The notes beneath the pieces were generated by a model that was given only the letters and a program-made list of their open reading frames with translations, was not told the DNA's origin and ran no database searches. Positions 54,746-63,056 of a stretch of DNA of 64,000 nucleotides are shown piece by piece. Made by a program: the position numbers and the translations under genes. Positions within the stretch are counted from its first letter, which is position 1, and every line of letters starts with the position of its first letter. Source of the DNA: Emiliania huxleyi CCMP1516 (lineage: Eukaryota; Haptophyta; Isochrysidales; Noelaerhabdaceae). The stretch lies in the NCBI RefSeq assembly GCF_000372725.1, contig NW_005200250.1:980435-1044434 (forward strand). The letters run 5' to 3'.

Positions 54746-55898
54746 TCAGACCTGCGCGAGGCCGAGCAGCGTGAACTCGGCCATCCGCATGTAGTCGATG
54801 GAGCGGTGCGACGCCTCGCTGTCCGAGTCGCTGTCGCCGTCGCTCTCCTCGTTCATGCTCTGCAGCAATTCGCTGACTGCGCCTAAGGGTAGGGGTTTTG
54901 TGGGTTGGGGTTAGGGTTAGGATCAGTCGTGCCTGCAGCAGGTCGCCAACTGTGCCAGAGAGGGCAACTGCCGTGCCGGCTGCCGCGCCGCCCTCCTCGT
55001 CCTCCTCGTCCTCCTCGTCGTCCTCCTCCTCCTCCTCCTCGATGAACTCCTCCTCCTCCCACTCCTCCTCCTCCTCCTCATCCCCACTCGGAGAGCCGCC
55101 CCCCTCCTCGCCCTGGCCGTCCTCGACCCCGCCTCCGACAGCACCGACCGTCTCCTCCTCGCCGGCCCCCTCCTCCTCGCCCTCGCCCGCCTCAAAGTTG
55201 TGGTTTGCAGGCCAGCACCCCCAGCGGCCAACCGCCTGCACCTTGTCCCCGACCAGCCGCGTGTGCCGATGCAAGTCACTGAGCGTCAAGCTCCAAGGGC
55301 TCACGCGCGCGTCGCGGCGGACGCCGTCCTCGATGCTCGCCTCGGCCGCAAAGGCGGGACAGTCCCGCAGAAGCGTGAGCAGGGCGCGGCGCACACGCGT
55401 CGCACGTGCCTGAGCGAGCGCCTCGCCGATCGCATCGGGAGCCGCGGGCTGCGCAAAGCCGTGGATGCGGAGCCGCAGCGTGGGGTGGCGCTTTAGCAGC
55501 ACCGCCACCCGCGCGACCGCCGCGAGAGAGCCGCTCTCCAGCTCGTCCGACGCAAACTGGAAGTAGATCCGCGGGAAGCGCGGCGGGTACTCGCACAAGT
55601 GGAGCCGCTCGAGGCTCCACGCGCAGTCGGTCGGCGCGAGGGACAGGTCGCCGCGCACGTTCCGCGCCTCGAGCAGCGCCCGGCGGCTAGCGGCGCACCA
55701 GCGTGCAACCTGTGGCTCGAGGATCCGAGCATGCGTGGCGGTGCTCGCCTTGGCAAGGCGCGCCGCTGCAGCAGCCGGCATCAGCCGGACGACATCGAGG
55801 AGGGCGTCCGATTCCAGAAGGGCCTCGACGAGAGAGAAGGAGGGCTGGGCTGGCGTGTCGCCTGCGCCCGGCAAGGTATCCCCGGGCCTTTGAAGCAT
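54746..55898 (-). CDS. Protein with OmpA-like domain and acidic tract
   Basis: Proposed exons: 55898-54956 and 54882-54746, 359 aa. An N-terminal helical part (LVEALLESDALLDVVRLMPA) recalls an F-box-like region. Residues about 115-200 resemble the OmpA/MotB C-terminal fold: IYFQFASDELESGSLAAVAR, LLKRHPTLRLRIHGFA, then ALAQARATRVRRALL, a domain that binds peptidoglycan in bacteria but also occurs in scattered eukaryotic proteins without known ligand. A run of Glu/Asp (EEEEEEDDEEDEEDEE) follows. Exon 2 encodes AVSELLQSMNEESDGDSD and ends LLGLAQV. The intron (73 nt, GC-AG) starts with a diverged copy of the exon-2 start and contains telomere-like CCCTAA repeats. A large inverted repeat lies 49 bp upstream of the start. 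Confidence 0.65.
54887..54924 (+). repeat. Telomere-like TTAGGG filler in intron
   Basis: GGGGTTAGGGTTAGGATC plus degenerate G/T repeats form the centre of the OmpA-like gene's intron. TTAGGG is the common telomere repeat of many algae and animals. Confidence 0.8.
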
Positions 55899-55946
55899 CG
55901 GCCGCCTCGCACGCCTCGTCTTCGGCCACCAAGCAGCCAAACTCGG

Positions 55947-56667
55947 TGGCAAACCCCGGAAAGTGCGGCAAAAATAAGCGCTTGCACGTGTAGGCGCGCA
56001 TCTTAGCCAAGGCTCGCGCCCACACGTGTAGGTGCTTGTGTCAGATACGCGCCCACACGTGCAGGTGCGAGCCCTAGCTAACATGAGCGCCTCCACGTGC
56101 AGATGCGCATTTGGCGAGCTCGAATATAAGCGTCTACTCGTGCAGGCGCTCGTTTTAGCTAAGAAACGCGCCTACACGTGTGGCCGCGTACATTGGCTTG
56201 AGGTGATATACGCACTTGGTGTGTGATCGATACATTTCTAACACCTTAGGTCTCAGGAGAGCTGGAGAGGGCCGCAGAGGTTGTATTCGAGTGGAAGGCT
56301 GAGGTGGGAGGTCAGGTAGGGGTCTGGGCGGCCTACACGTGTGCAGTCCTTTTTGGGTTGACAGTTGCTCAGTGCATGACTTGCCCGGGAGGGGGGAGGG
56401 GGGTCGAGGAGACTACAGTTATACGCGCGGCCACACGTGTAGGCGCGTTTCTTAGCTAAAACGAACGCCTGCACGAGTAGACGCTTATATTCGAGCTCGC
56501 CAAATGCGCATCTGCACGTGGAGGCGCTCATGTTAGCTAGGGCTCGCACCTGCACGTGTGGGCGCGTATCTGACACAAGCAGCTACACGTGTAGGCGCGA
56601 GCCTTGGCTAAGATGCGCGCCTACACGTGCAGGCGCTTATTTTTGCCGCACTTTCCGGGGTTTGCCA
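55947..56667. repeat. Long inverted repeat with regularly spaced CACGTG palindromes
   Basis: Two arms of about 245 bp (55947-56191 and 56420-56667) are reverse complements with few differences, separated by about 228 bp. Each arm carries six modules of 33-42 bp, each with a small palindrome of the form GCGCCTACACGTGTAGGCGC. Exact CACGTG cores lie at 55985, 56023, 56056, 56094 and 56175 in the left arm and 56434, 56515, 56553, 56586 and 56624 in the right, with CTCGTG/CACGAG at the remaining position. Linkers often read TTAGCTAA. The spacing is mirrored exactly between arms. CACGTG is the E-box/G-box recognised by bHLH and bZIP factors. The left arm starts 49 bp upstream of the OmpA-like gene. 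Confidence 0.9.
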
Positions 56668-56751
56668 CGCCAGCGTGCCGGCTCCTATCTTATGGATACT
56701 CGAGTATCTAGGTAGGGGGTTCGGTGGGTGTCTGCCGGTGACACCCTATGT

Positions 56752-56812
56752 TTATAAAATGAACTCGGGGGCACGGGACGCGGCACAAACGGGGCACAAA
56801 CGCCAGGCTACA
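56752..56812 (+). repeat. Dispersed AAAATGAACTCGGGG repeat, copy 1
   Basis: A segment including AAAATGAACTCGGGG and GGGACGCGGCACAAACGGGG recurs at 60685-60745 almost unchanged. Confidence 0.8.
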
Positions 56813-56967
56813 ATGACACCCTATGCAATAGGTAGGTAGGTCCGGTTTTGACCGCCCCAGAGGGCCCTGCAGCCAACAGGTAGGTACCCCCGGGCAGGTG
56901 TAGTTTATTTTTGCTTGGCCGGACGTCATGATGAAATTCTGCAAAAACCTGGACGGCCCTTGCCCCT

Positions 56968-56996
56968 ACCTACCTACCTACCTACCTACCTACCCT
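56968..56996. repeat. (TACC)n microsatellite
   Basis: Seven TACC units. Shorter GGTAGGTA runs occur near 56830 and 56880. Confidence 0.95.
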
Positions 56997-57415
56997 CCTT
57001 AATGGGAAACTAAAAAAGAAATCAGGATGGGTGAAGGTGGGGTACCATACCAACTAAAAAGTGATGGCTGGTGGTACTCTCCTGCAACCACAGTCCTTCC
57101 TGAGACATGGCAGGCCACTCTCAAGCCCTACAAGCACCAGATCACCCATTTGGGGAGGGTTGACATCGTGATTTTCGCGGAAAAATTCTTTTTCTGCTGT
57201 GAAAATTCCAGCGTGAAGAGAGGGAAAACTCCGACGGGAGGGCCCAGACCTACCCTACCTACCCCGTCATGACGTACGGCCAAGCAAAAATAAACTACAC
57301 CTGGCCGGGGTGGGGCGCGCGCGGGGGCGGCGGGTGTGCGGGATGTCTGTGGGCCCGAGAGCGATATGCCATGTCCGCCTTGCGTTTGTTTCATAACATC
57401 GAAGGCTAAGCTCAA

Positions 57416-58550
57416 ATGAAAATAAACCTCACAAGAAAACTGCCGAGAGGCAACCAGCCCGAGTCCCTTCCAGCTACCGACGCGATTCTCAATGGCACTT
57501 GCAAATCCACGTACCCGCGGCCGCGGGCGCTCGCTGCCATCAAGAATCACAAGGACTGGTACGCGCACCAGGAGCTCGTCAAGGCGCGGGATGTGCACGT
57601 CAAGAACAACCCGTCCCTCGGAGACAGCGCCGTCAACAACCGCGAAGCCGCGCGCTTCGTCTCCGCCTCAACGCCTTTCGCCGGCAAGGCCTTCGATGTC
57701 CGTGTCGACGGTACGTACGCCACCGCCCTCTCCTCCGACACCCTCCAGGACGAGCTCCAGCGGAAGCTCGGCCTTTGGCTCTCCGCGGCGCTTCCCACCC
57801 TTCGGGTCGCGCTCGAGCGGGGCATGCCAGTCGATTTCTTCGGCGACTACCTTTACAAAACAAGGCCCACCACCGGCGGCCCCACGACGGCGTCCTCGCC
57901 GCCTGGGCGGACGCGATGCGCGCCCCGGCCAACGCGCCGGTCGTGCACGGCGACAAGGAGAAACCAGAGCTCACCCGGCAGTACAACGAGGGGTACAAGA
58001 CTGACCTCGCAGAACCCCATGCGGGACCGGGGGGGTGCGATGAAGTGAATGAAATCAAGCTCTGGACGCCCCTCCTCAAGACCTCCTCGCCGGGCGTTGG
58101 CAACGCCTCGAGTGGCGGCACGCCCGCCTCCGTTGGCCACTCCTACGCCTTTGGCAACACCGAAGAGAAGGCCCGCCGCCTAAACATGGGCTGCAAGGCG
58201 CGCGGGCAGCCCGGCCAACCCTTCTCCCACAAGACCGGCCACGGCTACGTCAAGGGACAAGGCGCATCGCGGTTTCTACCACGACGCGATCTTTGTCAAG
58301 CGCAACAACTTCAACCTGCTGCTCCACGAGACGTTCGGCGGCGGCTTCTCGCCCACCGCCGTTCTCAAGCTGCGCCGCCTCGCGCGCAAAGTCGCGCGCG
58401 GCAGCGTTGACCGCACAGCCTACTCGCCCAAGTACTCGCTCTCTTTTATGTCCCACCATGCAGAGCGCATCTCTCTCTGTTGTGCGAGGCGTGACCCGCG
58501 CCATTCGCTCTCACCTGGCAACCCTGTCTGCACGTCTCGCGCGCGCGTGA
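57416..58550 (+). pseudogene. Frameshifted copy of a multicopy ORF family
   Basis: Reads as one protein if two frame changes are bridged: KINLTRKLPRGNQPESLPA...YPRPRALAAIKNHKDWYAH...FGDYLYKT in one frame to about 57880, then HDGVLAAWADAMRAPANAPV...HSYAFGNTEEKARRLNMGC to about 58255, then FYHDAIFVKRNNFNLLLHETFGGG and LKLRRLARKVARGSVDRTAYS in a third. The last part is repeated at 59213-59535 and partly at 24688-24841. The paralogous motif YLFETFGGWCNAVKRLF occurs on the minus strand near 61400. The repetition and decay point to a mobile or recently amplified gene; no known domain recognised. Confidence 0.6.
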
Positions 58551-58552
58551 AC
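58424..58552 (+). repeat. Dispersed repeat, shared with 24688-24841 and 59405-59534
   Basis: GCCCAAGTACTCGCTCTCTT through ACCTGGCAACCCTGTCTGCA and the following CGCGCGCGTGAA are near-identical in the three places. Confidence 0.9.
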
Positions 58553-59212
58553 AGGGCAGTTCTGGGGGTCACGATTTGCGCAAAAAAGCGGAAATTGGCG
58601 TAAGCGTCTGAAAGCAGTCTTGGGTGGTCGACGGTCGACGGCGTCTTTAGAGGCCTCAGCTTCGCAAAAAAAACCCGGGGCGCGGCGGCCTGCGACGGCC
58701 CGGGATGAGCTCCCCACGATGCGACTAAGCGAGATCAATTGACCTACTGGACCTATAGTCCACTCCTATCATGTCTATACTGACTGCAGACGACCACATG
58801 CCACACAGCATCACGCACAAGCACAAGACCCGGGATCGCAAAAAAGACCCGCGGTGCTCACACACACCCACGCGCTCGTGCATGCCGAACCAGCTCTAAA
58901 AACATACCACCGGGACCGCCTCGCCAAGGCGCACAATATTCCTCAGTCTGGCGAAGGCCAATTCTGTCATCCTGGGCGTCAGCAGCGTGCGACGACAGCG
59001 GTCTTCGTTGCGCGGCAGTCTTCTTTTGCGCAGCTGAGGCCTCTAGGGTGTTGTGTGGTCAGAGTCACAGAGTGACTTTCTGTGTGGCCGTCCATCAGAG
59101 CTCCAGTAAGCTCGGAGACAACCCATTAGCGCGGCTCGGCTCTTTGAGTTCACTGCCTTCCCAACGGTTTGGCTGTAGAGAGAGATTTTTAGCAATACAT
59201 ACAACCCTTCGA

Positions 59213-59535
59213 CCACAAGAACGGCCACGGCTACGTCAAGGCGCGCATCGCGGTTTCTACCACGACGCGATCTTTGTCAAGCGCAACAACTTCAACCTGC
59301 TGCTCCACGAGACGTTCGGCGGCGGCTTCTCGCCCACCGCCGTTCTCAAGCTGCGCCGCCTCGCGCGCAAAGTCGCGCGCGGCAGCGTCGACACCGCACG
59401 GCCTACTCGCCCAAGTACTCGCTCTCTTTTATGTCCCACCATGCAGAGCGCATCTCTCTCTCTGTTGTGCGAGGCGTGAACCGCGCCATTCGCTCTCACC
59501 TGGCAACCCTGTCTGCACGTCTCGCGCGCGCGTGA
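59213..59535 (+). pseudogene. Partial duplicate of the multicopy ORF (3' part)
   Basis: About 320 bp almost identical to 58236-58550, beginning ACGGCTACGTCAAG and including KRNNFNLLLHETFGGG. It has no 5' part, so it is a truncated duplicate lying about 975 bp downstream in the same orientation. Confidence 0.75.
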
Positions 59536-59807
59536 CCCTGGTACACTCTCACTTTGATATTTCCCGCGGTGCACACTCAAAGTCCGGGAATCTCACGGAC
59601 TCGCGCGTTTTGGCCGGTTACCCAAATCGTTTTCTCTTCTTGTTTAGAATTCTTCGTCGTCATAATCCTGGCGAGTAGAGGCCCCGCCCACCCAGGGTAC
59701 CCTCTCGAGGGACCCATTGGGCACGCCGGTGCTCTGCTCGCCGGGGCTCTGCTCGCGTGCGTGTGCCTCTACTCGCCCGGTCACAATCTTTCCGCCGCTG
59801 CCGCAGC

Positions 59808-60493
59808 ATGCCGACCGCCGCCGTACCAAAGCTAATTGTTTTCGACCTCGACGCCTGCCTGGTGCGCGTAGTATCTGACACCTCCGGCCGCCGACCGTGA
59901 CGTTAGTCAGAGGCGGCGGCAGCGCGCACGCGTCCCTGACACCGCCGCCCGCCGCCTGGCAGTGGACGCCCGAAATGTACGAGCTCTCTGGCCGCCCGAC
60001 AAAGTACGACGCGGCGCGCGGCGGCGTCGCCGCCGGCGGTGACGTGGTCCGCCTCTTCTCGGGTGCGGCCGCAGTGCTCGCGCGCTTTTTGCCTGGCGGC
60101 GACCCGCGGCTCTCGAGCGCCACCGTCGCGGTTGCCTCGTCAACCACGGAGCCTGCGTACGCCGCCACCTGCCTCGAGAAACTTCCCGTCTCCCCGGAGC
60201 GGGGCGAGACAGTGGCCGATCTCGTGGATCACCGGCAGATCTATCCGGGCTCCAAGGGGCGGCAACACTTTCCAGCGCTGCAGCGGGAGACGGGAGTCCC
60301 GTTCGACCAGATGCTCTTCTTTGACGACTGCACGTACGGGGACAACTGCGGCGACGTGGCGCGAAGCTGCCCCGGCGTGGCTTGCGTTCGCACGCCCCAC
60401 GGGCTGACGGAGGCATTATTCGACGCCGGGCTCGCAGCCTTCGCGAGGGGCGAGCGGGGTGTGCTGGACGCGGGGAAGGACGCGGTGAAGTAG
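59808..60493 (+). CDS. MDP-1-like HAD phosphatase
   Basis: Proposed exons: 59808-59861 and 59963-60493 (GT-AG intron of 101 nt), 194 aa. The nucleophile motif is FDLDACL (DxD), followed by W, then motif II VASSTTEP, IYPGSKGRQHF (motif III Lys), and FFDDCTYGDN (motif IV Asp pair), with GVACVRTPHGL near the end, as in magnesium-dependent phosphatase-1. In animals MDP-1 acts on protein-tyrosine phosphate analogues and glycated-protein sugars; the algal substrate is unknown. One Asp-rich loop and the length fit the family. The first exon encodes just the nucleophile strand, so gene finders working on the long open frame alone would miss the catalytic Asp. Confidence 0.9.
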
Positions 60494-60732
60494 CGCAGGC
60501 GGAGTTGCTTTACATAAGAATCGCGACTCTGTCCGCCCCCTTCGCACGGTAGTCGCACACCACCGGAGGACCGGCGCTGCGCGCCCCCACAAAAAGGTCA
60601 AAGCAGAACACTGGGCGGAGGACGGCTCAAAGACAAAGTTCTGTGCCCCCGTGTGCGCGGAGTCCATAACCATATCTCGTTTTTGTAAAATGAACTCGGG
60701 GGTACGGGACGCGGCACAAACGGGGCACAAAA

Positions 60733-61130
60733 CGCGCCAGGCTACAAACACGGGGAGGCACGTAGTGACGCAAGGAAGGGAGTCTAGGCGACGATGGCGT
60801 CCTCCGACGCCGCAGAGCGAGCCCCTGGAGCGCTCGGTCGCATGAATCTCATCCGCCGCCGCGAGCTGCAGCGCGACTGACTTGCGCTGGGCCTGCAGCG
60901 ACAGCCACGACCGCGTCGACCAGCTCGCCTCGCGCCAGGCTACAAACACGGGGAGGCACGTAGTGACGCAAGGAAGGGAGTCTAGGCGACGATGGCGTCC
61001 TCCGACGCCGCAGAGCGAGCCCCTGGAGCGCTCGGTCGCATGAATCTCATCCGCCGCCGCGAGCTGCAGCGCGACTGACTTGCGCTGGGCCTGCAGCGAC
61101 AGCCACGACCGCGTCGACCAGCTCGCCTCG
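60733..61130. repeat. Exact 198-bp tandem duplication
   Basis: 60735-60932 and 60933-61130 appear identical base for base. On the minus strand each unit encodes the end of a protein-like segment (SWSTRSWLSLQAQRKSVALQ, ADEIHATERS) belonging to the degenerate multicopy ORF family. Could be a recent duplication or an assembly artefact. Confidence 0.9.
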
Positions 61131-61133
61131 TCC

Positions 61134-61500
61134 TCGTGCTGCCGCTTCGAGAGCTTGTTGCGCGCACGGGCGTGGAGATGCGAGGGTCGCCCCCCTTGCC
61201 CCACCACCTTGTGTGTGAGAGAGAGATTCTTTCTTGTGTGTGTGGAGACGTTTTTTAGCAACACCAAACAAACAGTCTGGCGCGCGCGTGAACAGGGCTC
61301 CAGGCCCCAAATGACGTGTGAGTGTTAGAGAGAGACGTTCACCTTACCTTACCTTACCTTGTCCTTCATCTGGTAGAACAACCGCTTGACCGCGTTGCAC
61401 CACCCGCCGAAGGTTTCGAACAGGTACATCTGTACATCCGTGTCCGAGCGCGAGAGGGCGTGCGCGTAGTCCGCCTTCTTGTATGCGCTTGCTTTGGGGG
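61134..61500 (-). pseudogene. Interrupted fragment of the multicopy ORF family
   Basis: Minus strand reads SAYKKADYAHALSRSDTDVQ, MYLFETFGGWCNAVKRLFYQ, MKDK until a GTAAGG repeat, and resumes as NKLSKRQHEDEASWSTRSWL below 61155. The 200 bp between contain the third GTGGAGA element and a piece shared with 24830-24875. A poly-G run of about 20 at 61494-61514 interrupts the upstream side. Related to 57416-58550 by the (L/H)ETFGG motif. Confidence 0.5.
61169..61256 (+). repeat. Dispersed GTGGAGA element, copy 3 of 3
   Basis: GGCGTGGAGATGCGAGGGTC and GTGTGTGTGGAGACGTTTT as in copies 1 and 2, with an extra GAGAGAGATTCTTTC insertion. Sits inside a split ORF. Confidence 0.75.
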
Positions 61501-61837
61501 GGGGGGGGGGGGGGGCGTTTTGACGAACTTGCTGGGCGTGTCAAGTTCGAACGATTGAGCGCTCGGCGGCTATCGTCAACTAGTGCCTTGCCTGCCGATG
61601 GCCCGCCTAGGCGCACCGCTGCGCCACAGAGAAAACCGCAGCCCACGACGGGCTGAAACCAGTGGCGAGGTTCAACAAGTCTCCACCGAGGATCCAAAGT
61701 GGCTCATCGAGGCGGCCGCGAAGCTCAAGGAGGAGCAGCCGCTCCGCGGCGAAGCCGACTCCGTCCAGCTTCTGCATCGTGCTGTCCCGCGAAGCGCGAC
61801 ACGGGCTCCTCTTCCTACCACGGGCTTCAACAGGGCC

Positions 61838-62947
61838 ATGCAAGTCGCGGTCCTCGTTGTCACCCTCACCCTGGCCGCACTCGCGCTGACGGGAGCGGGC
61901 GCGGTTGCTCAACCGATGGCCTCGCCGCCGCCGCCCCCGCCCAGGCACCTTGTAGTCGTGTTCAACCTCCTTAAGACTGCGGAACCAGCCAACTCACACC
62001 GACGGCTCTTTGACGCCAGTTCGCTGGAGGCGGTGCTTCTCGACCAGCTTCCGGCTGGAGTCGAGCCGGGTGATGTCAGGCTTCTTGACACGGGCTCCGG
62101 CTTCGAGGTGGAGATTGCTCCACACGCCACGGTAACGACGGATGACGTGATGCAAGCCGTGCAGTCAGACGGGTTCGCCAATGCGGTCAAGGAGCACCAG
62201 CTACGAGTCTCAAACCTGCACACCGCGACGGCGTCGCCTCCCTCGCCACCATTGACACCGCCCCCACCGCCGCCACGACTGCCTCCAGCGCCAAGCCTGC
62301 GCTCGTTCTTCTCGGGCCAAGTCTCGCTCCCCGTCGGCCTCGCCGCCGGCGTCGCCGTCGTGTCCCTTATGCTGATCGCAACAGTCGTGACTCGACGGGA
62401 GAGAGAAGCCTCTCTGGCACCTCGGGCTCTCAAAGCTTCGCCGCGTGGGGTGGCTGTTGCGTGGCGTGGCGTGGTCAAAGGCGATGAAGTTGACGACGAG
62501 GCTGGCGCCGCACCGGCCGTGCCCTGCTCAAGCCCGACGCAGCAAAAGGTATGGTCGCCCACGACGAGCATCGAGCAGACGACGAGACGGGCCGAGGCGG
62601 GCGACACCGAGGCGATGATGGATCTCGGTCTCGCGTATTACATTGGCCTCGATGGGGTGAGCAAGGACATCACGCAGGCCTACAAGTGGTACCAGCGAGC
62701 TGCAGACGGCGGTTACCCCACAGGCATGGCGCGCCGCCTCGGCTTCCTGGTGCAAGCCTCGGGCGATGCGCCCGCGCTCGTGCCGAGCCTCTCGGGCGAT
62801 GAGGTGGAGGCGGTGGAACGAGGAGCGAGCAAAGCGGGTCGGGCGGGTGGGCCTCCGGCTGGCCCCACGGCACAGGATTGTGCACGGGAGCGAGACGGGA
62901 AGGAGAGAGGCGGGAGGGGGGCGAACGCGCGCATGTTTCTCCTCTGA
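61838..62947 (+). CDS. Single-pass membrane protein with cytoplasmic Sel1 repeat
   Basis: 369 aa from the ATG of MQVAVLVVTLTLAALALTG, a clear signal peptide. The ectodomain holds Pro-rich linkers either side of a compact alpha/beta domain (HLVVVFNLL...LDQLPAGVEPGDVRLLDTGS...VTTDDVMQAVQSDGF) that resembles a small ferredoxin-like fold, unassigned. A transmembrane helix (PVGLAAGVAVVSLMLIATVV) with stop-transfer RREREA follows. The cytoplasmic part has one Sel1-like repeat (AEAGDTEAMMDLGLAYYIGL, ITQAYKWYQRAADGG). The open frame runs upstream to 61583 but without signs of selection. Architecture suggests a receptor- or adaptor-like role at the cell surface; function unknown. Confidence 0.7.
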   Translation: MQVAVLVVTLTLAALALTGAGAVAQPMASPPPPPPRHLVVVFNLLKTAEPANSHRRLFDASSLEAVLLDQLPAGVEPGDVRLLDTGSGFEVEIAPHATVTTDDVMQAVQSDGFANAVKEHQLRVSNLHTATASPPSPPLTPPPPPPRLPPAPSLRSFFSGQVSLPVGLAAGVAVVSLMLIATVVTRREREASLAPRALKASPRGVAVAWRGVVKGDEVDDEAGAAPAVPCSSPTQQKVWSPTTSIEQTTRRAEAGDTEAMMDLGLAYYIGLDGVSKDITQAYKWYQRAADGGYPTGMARRLGFLVQASGDAPALVPSLSGDEVEAVERGASKAGRAGGPPAGPTAQDCARERDGKERGGRGANARMFLL

Positions 62948-62971
62948 TACCGTGAATTCCGCGAATGTGTC

Positions 62972-63006
62972 ACACCGGTCACACCGGTCGCCCGGTCACA
63001 CCGGTT
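62972..63006. repeat. GTCACACCG tandem repeats
   Basis: Four short, imperfect GGTCACACC units between two genes. Confidence 0.85.
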
Positions 63007-63056
63007 GCATTTGCTGATTTAGGAGAGATTTGAGTTGCACTAAATGGCCACACGAC

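Noticed and set aside
54887-54924. Chromosome end (telomere)
   Set aside because: Only two exact TTAGGG units, located inside a gene with coding exons on both sides; this is interstitial.
55947-56667. CRISPR-like appearance of regularly spaced palindromes
   Set aside because: Units vary from 33 to 42 bp, there are no unique spacers, the two arms mirror each other, and the host is a eukaryote.
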